From NCBI RefSeq assembly GCF_003097235.1, contig NZ_QEQQ01000005.1, forward strand, positions 244,113-308,112: a stretch of 64,000 nucleotides of DNA. The letters are read 5' to 3'. Within the stretch, counting starts at the first letter, position 1. Each line of letters opens with the position of its first letter. The notes beneath the pieces are model-generated. The model was not told the DNA's origin, did no database searches, and was given only the letters and a program-made list of their open reading frames with translations. The translations under genes and the position numbers were made by a program. This stretch comes from Pseudomonas sp. CC120222-01a (lineage in GTDB: Bacteria > Pseudomonadota > Gammaproteobacteria > Pseudomonadales > Pseudomonadaceae). Shown in pieces: positions 31,004 through 39,693 of the stretch.

Positions 31004-31468
31004 ATGATCATCGGTGCCTTTCTTATCCTCACCTGGCTGGTGCTGCTGTTGCGCTACCCGGCCAAGGCCTTGCCGATCACCCTCGCCGCCATCTGTGGCC
31101 TCGGCCTCGTGGCAATGTTCGTCATCTGGCAGGACAGCCGCGAAGCCTCGCAACTGGCACGCCTGGAACTGCGCCTTACCTATGCTCCCGAACACTGCCC
31201 TGCCGACCGAGCGCTGCAAGTGCGCATGAAGAACGGCAACCAGGTGCCCCTGACCGAACTGCGCTGGCGTGTGGCGGCGTATGCACCGGGCGATACCGTG
31301 AACCTGGCGGAAAACACCTACAACGCACCGCGCTACCGTGGGCCGGGTGAATTGCAGCCGGGTGCCGAGTGGAAAGATTGCTTGCCTCTGCCACCACTAC
31401 GCTCGGGGTACCGCCCACAGACATTGGAATTCCGTGCAGAGCATCTGCAAGGTACATTTGCCAACTAG
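31004..31468 (+). CDS. Hypothetical membrane-anchored protein
   Basis: A 154-residue protein that I do not recognise. It begins MIIGAFLILTWLVLLL, with two hydrophobic segments (about 2-17 and 24-44), then a soluble domain with a pair of cysteines (CPADRA and WKDCLPLPP) that may form a disulfide. Such proteins are common and conserved in Pseudomonas. I start at ATG 31004, because 36 bases upstream codons add a polar tail that breaks the membrane signal. It is alone downstream of the alg terminator. Confidence 0.75.
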   Translation: MIIGAFLILTWLVLLLRYPAKALPITLAAICGLGLVAMFVIWQDSREASQLARLELRLTYAPEHCPADRALQVRMKNGNQVPLTELRWRVAAYAPGDTVNLAENTYNAPRYRGPGELQPGAEWKDCLPLPPLRSGYRPQTLEFRAEHLQGTFAN

Positions 31469-31474
31469 TCCAGC

Positions 31475-31567
31475 GCCTGTTCCGGCCCTTTCGCGGGCAA
31501 GCCCGCTCCCACAGGGATAACGCTGTACCCGTGGGAGCGGGCTTGCCCGCGAAGAGGCCGGCACAGG
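31475..31567. repeat. REP pair in inverted orientation
   Basis: Two facing copies of the GCGGGCAAGCCCGCTCCCAC type, with outer arms GGCC, located between the hypothetical membrane protein and the short-chain dehydrogenase gene. Confidence 0.85.
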
Positions 31568-31603
31568 TTAAACAAACCCCACCTGCCAACAGGCCCCCCA
31601 ACC

Positions 31604-32416
31604 ATGCCCACCGTCCTGATCACCGGTTGTTCCAGCGGCATCGGCCGCGCCCTGGCCGACGCCTTCCGCGATGCCGGCCACCACGTCTGGGCCACCGCCC
31701 GCAAAGCTGAGGATGTCGAGCGCCTGAACGCCGCCGGCTTCAGCGCCCGGCAACTGGATGTGAACGACAGCGAGGGCCTGGCCCGTCTGGCCGAGGAACT
31801 CGAAACCCTCGACATCCTGATCAACAACGCCGGCTACGGCGCGATGGGACCGCTGCTCGATGGCGGCGTCGATGCCCTGCGCCAGCAGTTCGAAACCAAT
31901 GTCTTCGCCGTGGTCGGGGTCACCCGCGCCCTGTTCCCGCTGCTGCGTCGCGCACGCGGGTTGGTGGTGAATATCGGCAGTGTCTCGGGCGTCCTGGTCA
32001 CGCCATTCGCCGGGGCCTACTGCGCATCCAAGGCTGCCGTACATGCCTTGAGCGATGCCCTGCGCCTGGAGCTGGCGCCGTTCGGGATCCAGGTGATGGA
32101 AGTGCAGCCGGGGGCGATTGCCTCGCAGTTCGCCAGCAATGCCCAGCGCCAGGCCGATCAGGTGTTGGCGGCGGACTCGGCGTGGTGGCCGCTGCGCGAG
32201 CATGTGCAGGCGCGGGCACGGGCGTCGCAGGACAAGCCGACGTCGGCGGCGGTATTTGCCCAAGGGGTGTTGGCGGCGGTAGGCAAGTCACCGGTGCCGG
32301 CGGTGGTGCGATTGGGCAATGGCAGCACGGCGTTGCCATTGATGGCCCGGTTGCTGCCTACGCGCTTGCTCGACTGGGCATTGCGCAAGCGCTTCGGGCT
32401 ACTCCGCCCCCTTTGA
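31604..32416 (+). CDS. Short-chain dehydrogenase/reductase (classical SDR)
   Basis: A 270-residue cytoplasmic oxidoreductase. The cofactor motif is GCSSGIG (8-14), the structural motif NNAG is at 74-77, and the active site has Ser128 with Tyr139 and Lys143 (YCASK). The Thr-Ala-Arg after the second strand (WATARKA) favours NADP. The region resembles proteins annotated as SDR family oxidoreductase with retinol-dehydrogenase-like substrates, but substrate is not predictable. Stands alone, between two REP pairs. Confidence 0.9.
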   Translation: MPTVLITGCSSGIGRALADAFRDAGHHVWATARKAEDVERLNAAGFSARQLDVNDSEGLARLAEELETLDILINNAGYGAMGPLLDGGVDALRQQFETNVFAVVGVTRALFPLLRRARGLVVNIGSVSGVLVTPFAGAYCASKAAVHALSDALRLELAPFGIQVMEVQPGAIASQFASNAQRQADQVLAADSAWWPLREHVQARARASQDKPTSAAVFAQGVLAAVGKSPVPAVVRLGNGSTALPLMARLLPTRLLDWALRKRFGLLRPL

Positions 32417-32422
32417 TATCGG

Positions 32423-32517
32423 TGTCGGCCTCTTCGCGGGCAAGCCCGCTCCCACATTGTCCGCGTTGTTGCTGATCCTTGTGGGAGCGGGCTTGCCCGC
32501 GAAGAGGCCGGCACAGG
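32423..32517. repeat. REP pair in inverted orientation
   Basis: Facing copies GCGGGCAAGCCCGCTCCCAC and its complement, with long outer arms (TCGGCCTCTTCGCGGG). Lies between convergent short-chain dehydrogenase genes (stops at 32416 and 32528) and may end transcription from both sides. Confidence 0.88.
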
Positions 32518-32527
32518 CAATAGAAAA

Positions 32528-33322
32528 TCAGGCGATGGAGCGCAGCACTCCGCCATCCACCCGCAAGGCCGCCCCGGTCGTCGCACTGGCCTGCACCGAA
32601 GCCAGGTAGACCACCATGTTGGCCACCTCCTCCACAGTCGCCAGCCGCTTGATCAGCGAAGTCGGCCGGTGCTCGGCGAGGAAATTGGCCTCCAGCTCAT
32701 CGCTGGAAACCCCCTGTTCCTGCGCCAGCTTGGCAAAGAAATCGCCCACGCCTTCCGAGCGGGTCGGCCCCGGCAGCACCGAGTTCACGGTCACCCCGGT
32801 GCCGGCCAGGGTCTCGGCCAGGCCACGGGACACCGCCAGCAGTGCTGTCTTGGTCATGCCGTAATGAATCATCTCGGTCGGGATCTGCAACGCCGATTCA
32901 CTGGACAGGAAGATCACCCGCCCCCACTTGCGCTCGGCCATGCCCTGGGCGTAATGGCGCGACAGGCGCACGGCGCTGAGCACGTTGACGTCGAAGAAGC
33001 GCTGCCAGTCGGCATCGTCGATCTCAAAGAACGGCTTGGGCTCGAAGATACCGAGGTTGTTGACCAGGATATCGGTGTGCGGCACCTGATCGAACAGCTG
33101 CTGCGCGCCCTCTGTCGTGGCCAGATCGGCGGCGATGCCGATGATGCGCGCTTGCGGCAGACGCTCGCGCACGGCCTTGAGTGCTTCGTCGACACGGGCC
33201 TGGGTGCGGCCATTGAGTACCACTTCGGCGCCCGCCTCGGCCAGGCCGATGGCGATCGCCAGGCCGATGCCGGCGGTGGAGCCGCTGACAATGGCGCGCT
33301 TGCCGTTCAAGGAAATGTGCAT
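32528..33322 (-). CDS. Short-chain dehydrogenase/reductase in the efflux operon
   Basis: A 264-residue classical SDR: cofactor motif GSTAGIG (14-20), NNLG (88-91), catalytic Ser140, Tyr154 and Lys158 (YGMTK). Start MHISLNGKRA at 33322 gives the usual family length. It begins 13 bases after the stop of the outer-membrane efflux gene and on the same strand, so it is probably the fourth gene of the MFS-HlyD-OprM operon. Its substrate may relate to the compound exported, an inference from position only. Confidence 0.9.
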   Translation of the reverse strand: MHISLNGKRAIVSGSTAGIGLAIAIGLAEAGAEVVLNGRTQARVDEALKAVRERLPQARIIGIAADLATTEGAQQLFDQVPHTDILVNNLGIFEPKPFFEIDDADWQRFFDVNVLSAVRLSRHYAQGMAERKWGRVIFLSSESALQIPTEMIHYGMTKTALLAVSRGLAETLAGTGVTVNSVLPGPTRSEGVGDFFAKLAQEQGVSSDELEANFLAEHRPTSLIKRLATVEEVANMVVYLASVQASATTGAALRVDGGVLRSIA

Positions 33323-33335
33323 CTGTGCTCCCTCT

Positions 33336-34790
33336 CTAACTGTGAGAATGCTGCGGCTGCTCATCGAATGCCTGCCAGCCACCGCCCAAGGCCTTGTACA
33401 GCCCCACCAGCGCCTGCGACACCGCGGCAGAACTGTCGATCCACTGCTCTTCGCTGGCCAGCAAGGCACCCTGCACGGTCAGCACGTTGAGAAAGTCCAC
33501 CGCCCCTTCCACATACTGGCGCTGGGCGGTTTCCAGGGCGATGCGGTTCTGCCGCACCGCTTCGGCCAGGTGGTCGCGACGCAACTGGCTGGCGTTGTAC
33601 AGGCGTAGCACATCGTCGATTTCGTGCCAGGCACCGAGCACCACCTTGCGGTAGTTGAGTGCCGCTTCTTGCTGCTGCGCCTCGCGCAGTTGCAGGGTGC
33701 CCTTGAGCCGGCCACCCTCGAAGATCGGCAACGACAACTGCGGGCCGAAGGCGAAGCGACGCGAATCCCAGCCGCCAAAATCCGCCAGCTGCATGGCCTG
33801 GAAACCAACACTGCCGGACAGGCGGATGCTGGGATAGAAGTCGGCCTTGGCGACCCCAATGCTCGCGGTCGCGGCATGCAGGCGCGCTTCGGCCTGGCGA
33901 ATGTCCGGGCGGCGTTCGGCCAACTCGGACGGCAAGCCAATGGCAAACGTCTGCTGCGGAGCCGGCAGCTCACCGCCTGGCAGCAGCTCGGCCTGCAGGC
34001 TGCGCGGCGGTTCGGCGGCGAGCAGGCTGAGGGCGTTGATCAGGTCGTCGCGCCGGGCTTCGAGGCTAGGCAGTCGCGCCTCGATGGATGCCACCTGAGC
34101 GCTGGCCTGGGCCACGTCGAGCCGGGTGGCGACACCTTCGGCCTGGCGATCCTGGGACAGCTTCAGGCTGTGCTCGGCAACCTTGAGGTTGTCGCGGGTC
34201 ACGTCCAGGGTGTGCTGCACGGCACGCAGCTGAATGTAGTTGCCGGCGGTTTCCGCGAGTAGCGCCAGCAGCACACCGCGGCGGTCGTTCTCGGCCACTT
34301 CCACGGTAGCATCCGCGGCCTCGACCTGGCGCCGCACGCGGCCCCAGAGGTCCAGCTCCCAACCGGCGACCAGGTCGCCTTGCCAAAGGTTGAAGGCTGA
34401 CTTGCCGGCATTGCCAGACGGGTCGCTCAAGCCTTCGGCGCTGTTACGGGCACGGCTGTAACCGACGTTGGCATCGACCGATGGCGTTTCGTCAGCCGCC
34501 ACTGTGGCGCGCAGGGATCGGCTTTGCAGCAGGCGGGCACTGGCCATCTGCAGGTCGAGGTTGTTGTCGGCAACCCGCTGGATCAGTGCGCTCAGGCGGG
34601 CATCATGGAAGGTTTCCCACCAGCGCAGCTCCAGTGGTTCGGCTTGTGGCTGGCTGGCAGCGGCTTGGCCTTGCAGCGCTGCCCATTGCTGTGGTGCCTG
34701 GCTGTCCGGGCGTTGAAAGTCCGGCCCGAGGGTGCAGCCGGCCATCAGCACGGCCAGCAGCAGCGGGCTCAAGCGTACGGCAGGTTTCAT
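33336..34790 (-). CDS. NodT/OprM-family outer-membrane efflux lipoprotein
   Basis: A 484-residue outer-membrane channel of a tripartite pump. Lipobox LMAGC with Cys19. Two tandem OEP (outer membrane efflux) domains are visible, with the usual motif LDLWGRVRRQVEAADA near 160 and LDLQMASARLLQSR. Its start codon overlaps the stop of the HlyD gene upstream (ATGA). Confidence 0.92.
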   Translation of the reverse strand: MKPAVRLSPLLLAVLMAGCTLGPDFQRPDSQAPQQWAALQGQAAASQPQAEPLELRWWETFHDARLSALIQRVADNNLDLQMASARLLQSRSLRATVAADETPSVDANVGYSRARNSAEGLSDPSGNAGKSAFNLWQGDLVAGWELDLWGRVRRQVEAADATVEVAENDRRGVLLALLAETAGNYIQLRAVQHTLDVTRDNLKVAEHSLKLSQDRQAEGVATRLDVAQASAQVASIEARLPSLEARRDDLINALSLLAAEPPRSLQAELLPGGELPAPQQTFAIGLPSELAERRPDIRQAEARLHAATASIGVAKADFYPSIRLSGSVGFQAMQLADFGGWDSRRFAFGPQLSLPIFEGGRLKGTLQLREAQQQEAALNYRKVVLGAWHEIDDVLRLYNASQLRRDHLAEAVRQNRIALETAQRQYVEGAVDFLNVLTVQGALLASEEQWIDSSAAVSQALVGLYKALGGGWQAFDEQPQHSHS

Positions 34791-35848
34791 CGGGCGCTCA
34801 CCTCTTTGCCGGCCAGCTTGTCGCCGTGGGTGTCGATGGTTGCCTCGACCGACATGCCCACGCGCAGGCGTTCGAGCAGCGGCTGGCCGTCATCGAAGAC
34901 GATCTTCACCGGAATGCGTTGCACCACCTTGGTGAAGTTGCCAGTGGCGTTGTCCGGCTTCACCGCAGCGAAGGTCACGCCAGTGGCCGGGGCGATGCTC
35001 TCGACATGGCCTTTGAGGGTTTCACCGGAGAAGGTGTCGACGCTGATGCTGACCGGCTGGCCGGGCTGCACATGGGTCAGCTGGGTTTCCTGGAAGTTGC
35101 CGACCACGTAGGCATGCTGCAGCGGCACCACCGACAGCAGGCGCGCACCCGGGTTGACGAAGGCGCCGACGCGCAGCGCCCGCTCGCCGACCATGCCGTC
35201 GACCGGCGCGGTGATGCGGGTGTAGGACAGGTCCAGCTGGGCCTTCTCCAGGCCGGCTTCGGCCCGCTTCAACTGGCCGTCGGCACTGGCCACCTGGGCC
35301 GTGAGGATGTCCACCTGCTTGCGTGTCGCCACCAGCGCCGCCTGGGCGTTGGCTAGCCGGGCACGGGCCTGGTCGACCCGGCTGCGTGCCTGCTGGGCGT
35401 TCTGCACGGTGCCGGCGCCCTGCTCGGCCAGGCGGCTGTAGCGGTTGACCTCATGGTCGGCGAACGCCGCTTCAGCCTGGGCCGCCGTCACCGCCGCCTG
35501 GGCCTGGGCAATCAGTGCGGCCTGGCGCTCCAGGGTGGCGCGGGCATCGGCGCTTTGCGCCTTGGCTACCAACAACTGGGCCTGGGCAGCATCCAGCGCC
35601 GCCTGGTAATCACGGGCATCGATGGTCGCCAGCAACTGGCCGGCCTGCACCTGCTGGTTGTCTTCGACCAGTACTTCCTTGATGAAGCCGGCGACCTTGG
35701 GGGCGACCACGGTGTAATCGGCGATCACGTAAGCATCGTTGGTGCTCTGCCGGTGGTCGCTGCCGAACAGCCAGGGGCCGACGATGCCGGCCAGCACGGC
35801 CACGGCGAGCACCGAGCCGATCAAGAGGGTTTTACGGTTGTTGGTCAT
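34787..35848 (-). CDS. HlyD/EmrA-family membrane fusion protein
   Basis: A 353-residue periplasmic adaptor with one N-terminal membrane anchor (about 8-26), a biotinyl-lipoyl-like half (APKVAGFIKEVLVEDNQQV), a long Ala/Gln-rich coiled-coil (about 80-195) and the second half (TAPVDGMVGERALRVGAFV). It links the MFS pump to the outer-membrane channel. Long alpha-hairpin fits the EmrA type. Confidence 0.92.
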   Translation of the reverse strand: MTNNRKTLLIGSVLAVAVLAGIVGPWLFGSDHRQSTNDAYVIADYTVVAPKVAGFIKEVLVEDNQQVQAGQLLATIDARDYQAALDAAQAQLLVAKAQSADARATLERQAALIAQAQAAVTAAQAEAAFADHEVNRYSRLAEQGAGTVQNAQQARSRVDQARARLANAQAALVATRKQVDILTAQVASADGQLKRAEAGLEKAQLDLSYTRITAPVDGMVGERALRVGAFVNPGARLLSVVPLQHAYVVGNFQETQLTHVQPGQPVSISVDTFSGETLKGHVESIAPATGVTFAAVKPDNATGNFTKVVQRIPVKIVFDDGQPLLERLRVGMSVEATIDTHGDKLAGKEVSAR

Positions 35849-35875
35849 GTTCAGTGTCTCGAATTCATCCAGGGT

Positions 35876-37417
35876 TCAGGCCACCGCGCGCGGCGGATAG
35901 ACCCGGGTAGGCACGAAAGGAATCAGGCAGATCAGCGCCACGGCGATGCAGGCCATGACCAGGTACAGGTCGGACGAAGTCAGCACCAGCGCCTGGTCAT
36001 GGAGGCGCTTGGCAAGGCCCGCGGCGTTGTCGTCGATCAGCGGGGCATTGCCCAGGCTGTCCACCAGGTGGTTGGAATGAAAGTGCCGGCGCAGGGTGCC
36101 CAGGGCATCCAGCAGGCCACCGGCAATCACGGCGGCCAGGCCTTTGACGGTGTTGAACCAGCTGGAGGCGAACGGCCCTTCCTGCGGGCTCATGCCGTTG
36201 GTGGAGAGCATCAGCAGCGGCAGCACGGCCATTGGCTGGCCAAATACCTGCAGCAGGTAGAACGGGTAGAAATCGCCACGGATCCACTCGCTGGTCAGCA
36301 AGCTGCTACCCACGCACGACACCGCCAGCATGGCCAAGCCGATGGCCAGCACCCAGCGGCAGTCCACCGCACGGATGTTGCACAGCGCTGCAGTCAGTGG
36401 CAGCGCGATCAGCTGCGGCATGGCCACCAGCATCATCAGCGGACTGGTCTGCGCCGGGCGGTAGCCCTGGATCTGCGCCAGGTACGCCGATGGAATGCTG
36501 CCCACGCCAGACAGCACGATCAGCACGCCGGCCAGGGTCACCAGGGCGAAACTGAGGTTGCGCCGCTGCAGCATGCGCAGCTGGAAGAACGGCAGCGGCT
36601 CGGACCATTCGTTGTACATGAACAGCACCAGCAGCAGCACGCCACCGCCGAGCAACCAGCAGATCAGCGGCGAATCGAACCAGCCCCAGCGGTCACCCAG
36701 CGACAGGCCGAGGACGATGCAGCTGATGGCCGGCAGGCCGAGCAACACGCCGCGCCAGTCGAACTGCTTGAAGCGCTCCAGGCGCAATGGGTCCTGCGGC
36801 AGCCCCCAGCCGACGCAGAACATCGCCAGTGCCGAGGGCAGGATGATCTGCCAGAACGCCCACTGCCAACCGACGTACTCGGTCCACAGGCCCGCCAGCG
36901 GCGTACCAAGGTTGGGCCCGAAAGTGGCGGTCAGGGCGTAGCAGGCCAGGCCATAGACCTTGATGCCAGGTGGCAGGAAGCGCAGCGCCACGCTCATCAG
37001 CATCGGCGGCAGGGCACCCGAGGCGAAGCCTTGAAGTACGCGCAGCAGCATCAGGCTGTGCAGGTTGGGGGCGAACGGTTGCAGCAGCCCGAGCACGGCG
37101 AACAGGCCGACCGCACTCATGGTGAAGCGGCGCAGGGAAAAAGTGGTAGCCAGCCAAGGTGCGAAGGCCATCGCCGACACCGAGGCAGCACTGTAAACCG
37201 CCAGCAGCCAAGCCCCTTCGTCGGCGCCAATGCCCATGGCGCCGCGAATGTCAGCGAGGGAAATCTTGGTGACCGACTCGTTCAGGCCGGCACACAGTAC
37301 GGCCAGCAACACACCGAACAGCCCGACCACCACCCGCAGGCCGAACGCCGTCTGCGCAGGTGCGGCCGGCGCGGGAGCGGCGGCAATCGCGGCAGAAGGG
37401 GCGGACAGGGAACTCAT
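35876..37417 (-). CDS. DHA2-family MFS multidrug transporter (EmrB-like)
   Basis: A 513-residue inner-membrane drug/proton antiporter with about 14 hydrophobic segments. Cues are an Ala/Pro-rich N-terminus, GADEGAWLLAVYSAASVSAMAF (helices 1-2) and the loop LATTFSLRRFTM. With HlyD and OprM-like partners it forms an EmrAB-TolC-type pump. First gene of the operon; a 15-bp palindrome also present before the upstream LysR gene lies 90 bases before its start. Confidence 0.92.
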   Translation of the reverse strand: MSSLSAPSAAIAAAPAPAAPAQTAFGLRVVVGLFGVLLAVLCAGLNESVTKISLADIRGAMGIGADEGAWLLAVYSAASVSAMAFAPWLATTFSLRRFTMSAVGLFAVLGLLQPFAPNLHSLMLLRVLQGFASGALPPMLMSVALRFLPPGIKVYGLACYALTATFGPNLGTPLAGLWTEYVGWQWAFWQIILPSALAMFCVGWGLPQDPLRLERFKQFDWRGVLLGLPAISCIVLGLSLGDRWGWFDSPLICWLLGGGVLLLVLFMYNEWSEPLPFFQLRMLQRRNLSFALVTLAGVLIVLSGVGSIPSAYLAQIQGYRPAQTSPLMMLVAMPQLIALPLTAALCNIRAVDCRWVLAIGLAMLAVSCVGSSLLTSEWIRGDFYPFYLLQVFGQPMAVLPLLMLSTNGMSPQEGPFASSWFNTVKGLAAVIAGGLLDALGTLRRHFHSNHLVDSLGNAPLIDDNAAGLAKRLHDQALVLTSSDLYLVMACIAVALICLIPFVPTRVYPPRAVA

Positions 37418-37506
37418 GGGCAGACATCTCCAGCAACAAATTTGCGACTGGAGCCAGTCTAAGAAGGTCGAATGCTGACGAAAACTGACTTCTCGGCAGG
37501 TTTAAG

Positions 37507-37521
37507 TTGCGCCAGGCGCAA
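37507..37521. promoter_or_regulatory. Putative LysR operator before the MFS efflux operon
   Basis: TTGCGCCAGGCGCAA is a perfect palindrome around a central A and fits the LysR T-N11-A rule. A sister site, TTGCACCAGACGCAA, lies before the LysR gene itself (38606-38620), differing at two symmetric positions. Shared site and adjacency suggest that this regulator controls the pump operon. Confidence 0.65.
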
Positions 37522-37545
37522 TCCGTTCCTGAACCGAGTCGCCTG

Positions 37546-37630
37546 CTTCGCGGGCGCGCCCGCTCCCACAGCGATATTCACAGTTATTGAGGGTTGCGGT
37601 GTACCTGTGGGAGCGGGCATGCCCGCGAAG
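37546..37630. repeat. REP pair in inverted orientation
   Basis: Facing copies of CTTCGCGGGCGCGCCCGCTC and GAGCGGGCATGCCCGCGAAG, lying between the LysR stop codon and the efflux operon promoter; may end the LysR transcript. Confidence 0.85.
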
Positions 37631-37644
37631 AATCCAACCTGGTC

Positions 37645-38553
37645 TCAAGGGTCGACACTGCAACAGGCCTTCAAGGTCTGCCGCAGCCAGCGATGCGCCG
37701 GGTCGTTGTGAAAGCGCGGGTGCCACGCCTGCAGCACGGTCACCCGCTCCAGCGGCACCGGGATCTCGAACGAGCGCAACGGCAGCCCGAGCTTATGCAC
37801 GCTGTTGAGGATATTGGCCGGCATCGGCAGGATCAGGTCGGAATCCGGTAGCGAAAACAATGCCGAATGGAAACTCGGGGTAATCAGCGCCACCCGCCGC
37901 TGGACCTTGAAGTTGGCCAGTTCGACATCGATCGGCCCGTTGGCCCGACCACGGCGAGACACGCTGATCTGTGGATAACTGGCGAAGCTGGTCGGCGTGA
38001 TCGGTTGGTCGAAGATCGGATGGTCGCGTCGGGCCAGGCCGACATAGTAAGTCTGGAACAGGCTCTGCACCTTGATTTCCGGGCCCAGGTCGACGGTCGA
38101 GCTGATGATCAGGTCGGTGCGCCCATCGCGCAGCACGCTGTCGTCATCGCCACCAGGGCTTTCCGGCACGAAGCGCAGCACCGTGCGTGGCGCCTGTTCA
38201 TGCATGCGCCGCAGCAGCTGGGCGCCATACAAGGCGATGAACAGGTCATTGGTGCGAATGTTGAAGGCGCGATCGAGCCGGGGCAGGTCGACCTCATCGG
38301 CGCTGCGGAACACCTCGCCAGCCTGCTCCACCAGCGCCGCCACCTGCTCGCGCAGGGCCAGCGCCCGCGGGGTCGGCACCAGGCCACGGCCGGCACGCAC
38401 CAGGATCGGGTCGCCCAGGGCATCGCGGATACGCCCCAGCGTGCGGCTCATCGCCGCCGGGCTCAGGTTCATGCGCTGCGCGGCGCCGACCACGCTGCCT
38501 TCATCGAGCAGGGCATCGAGGGCGACGAGCAGGTTCATGTCCGGGAGTTGCAT
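37645..38553 (-). CDS. LysR-family transcriptional regulator
   Basis: A 302-residue regulator: N-terminal winged helix (MQLPDMNLLVALDALLDEGS, then AAQRMNLSPAAMSRTLGRIRDALGDPILVRAGRG) and a C-terminal effector-binding domain. It lies upstream of the efflux operon on the same strand. I choose ATG 38553, eight bases from GGA; ATG 38559 (adding Met-Ala) is equally in frame. A T-N11-A palindrome before the gene suggests autoregulation. Confidence 0.9.
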   Translation of the reverse strand: MQLPDMNLLVALDALLDEGSVVGAAQRMNLSPAAMSRTLGRIRDALGDPILVRAGRGLVPTPRALALREQVAALVEQAGEVFRSADEVDLPRLDRAFNIRTNDLFIALYGAQLLRRMHEQAPRTVLRFVPESPGGDDDSVLRDGRTDLIISSTVDLGPEIKVQSLFQTYYVGLARRDHPIFDQPITPTSFASYPQISVSRRGRANGPIDVELANFKVQRRVALITPSFHSALFSLPDSDLILPMPANILNSVHKLGLPLRSFEIPVPLERVTVLQAWHPRFHNDPAHRWLRQTLKACCSVDP

Positions 38554-38605
38554 GGCCATTTTCCGTGACAGCTGTGGGGAAAGGCGATGGTAGCAGGTTG
38601 GTGGA

Positions 38606-38620
38606 TTGCACCAGACGCAA
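38606..38620. promoter_or_regulatory. Putative LysR operator before the LysR gene
   Basis: TTGCACCAGACGCAA, 13 of 15 positions identical to the site before the efflux operon (37507-37521), centred about 60 bases before the LysR start codon. Likely autoregulatory. Confidence 0.65.
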
Positions 38621-38689
38621 TGCGCTCGTGCGTGGTGGGGCATTTATTCACTGGCCGTGTTCGGCCATAAATGAACGATAGGCAGGCTT

Positions 38690-38784
38690 GGCCCTTTCGC
38701 GGGGCAAGCCCGCTCCTACAGGAATCCCACAATGCTCAAGTGGTGTGCAGTACCTGTGGGAGCGGGCTTGCCCGCGAAAGGGCC
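38690..38784. repeat. REP pair in inverted orientation
   Basis: Facing copies with outer arms GGCCCTTTCGCG and CGCGAAAGGGCC, core GGGCAAGCCCGCTCCTACAG and its near complement. Lies between the divergent LysR and universal stress protein genes, which is a less usual place than a convergent gap. Confidence 0.85.
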
Positions 38785-38825
38785 GGACCTGCTGAATCAT
38801 CTGTCCGCTTCAAGAAGGATTCCAC

Positions 38826-39272
38826 ATGCCCAGCCCCGTCCTGATCGCCATCGATGCCTCACCCGCCTCCACCGCCCTGCTCACGCTCGCCCGCCGCTAC
38901 TGCCGCCCCGGCGAGCACGAACTGCACGTGCTGCTGGCCATCGACTCAACCTTCGCCGTGCACGACAAACCCGCGCCCTACACCGCCGAGGAACTGGAGG
39001 AATACCCTGCCGCCTGCGAGGAGCAACGCCTGGGCGATCGCGCCGTGGGTGAAGCCGTTCAGTTACTGCAAGAGGCCGGCTTCAGCAGCCAGGGCTGCAT
39101 GGTCGCCGGGCAGCCGGTCGAGGCGATTGTCACCAAGGCGCAGGCACTGAATTGCGAGCTGATCATCATGGGCCACCGCCACCTGTCGCGGTTGGGGCGG
39201 TTGCTGGACCCGTCGATCAGCGCGAAGGTGATTGACCGGGTTGAGGTGCCGGTGTTGGTGGGGGCCGCTTGA
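38826..39272 (+). CDS. Universal stress protein (UspA family)
   Basis: A 148-residue single-domain cytoplasmic protein. The first strand PVLIAIDASPAS and the C-terminal nucleotide loop GHRHLSRLGRLLDPSIS agree with the ATP-binding Usp class (G-x2-G-x9-G), although the second Gly is replaced by His/Leu residues, so nucleotide binding is not certain. Monocistronic; a REP pair lies upstream. Confidence 0.9.
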   Translation: MPSPVLIAIDASPASTALLTLARRYCRPGEHELHVLLAIDSTFAVHDKPAPYTAEELEEYPAACEEQRLGDRAVGEAVQLLQEAGFSSQGCMVAGQPVEAIVTKAQALNCELIIMGHRHLSRLGRLLDPSISAKVIDRVEVPVLVGAA

Positions 39273-39286
39273 ACCGCTGATCAGTC

Positions 39287-39330
39287 AGGTAATGCGATTG
39301 CATTGACCAGGCAATGCAATCGCATTACCT
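39287..39330. promoter_or_regulatory. 18-bp inverted-repeat operator upstream of prlF-yhaV
   Basis: AGGTAATGCGATTGCATT (39287-39304) and its exact complement (39313-39330) are separated by eight bases. The site starts 37 bases before the prlF ATG. A -35-like TTGACC (39303-39308) and a -10-like TACCTT (39326-39331), 17 bases apart, overlap it, so binding of the toxin-antitoxin complex would block transcription. Autoregulation is known for PrlF-YhaV. Confidence 0.8.
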
Positions 39331-39366
39331 TGATAGGCATCGTTGTAACTCTATGGACAACCGCCC

Positions 39367-39693
39367 ATGGCTACCACCTTCGAAGTCGAGTCCACGCTGA
39401 CCGAACGTTACCAGACCACCGTTCCTGAAACAGTGCGCCGTGCTTTGGGCTTGAAAAAGCGTGACAAGATCCATTACTCGATTCGCCCTGACGGTGATGT
39501 GATACTCACCCGCGCAGAGGCAACCGAGGACGATCCCGTGCTAGGCCAGTTCCTGAAATTTCTGGCTCACGACATCGCCACCAATCCTCAACGGTTGCAG
39601 GTTGTCGATGCTGACCTCATCGCTCGCCTCGACAAGCTCGTGGGTGATGCAGAGGTCGACCTGGATCAACCTCTGTCGGCGGAAGATGAATGA
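39367..39693 (+). CDS. prlF: Type II antitoxin PrlF
   Basis: A 108-residue protein with an N-terminal AbrB/SpoVT-type DNA-binding swapped-hairpin domain (TLTERYQTTVPETVRRALGL, DKIHYSI, DVILTRA) and an acidic C-terminal tail that should neutralise the toxin. The stop overlaps the yhaV start (ATGA), typical of antitoxin-first pairs. It likely represses its own promoter through the palindrome just upstream. Confidence 0.9.
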   Translation: MATTFEVESTLTERYQTTVPETVRRALGLKKRDKIHYSIRPDGDVILTRAEATEDDPVLGQFLKFLAHDIATNPQRLQVVDADLIARLDKLVGDAEVDLDQPLSAEDE

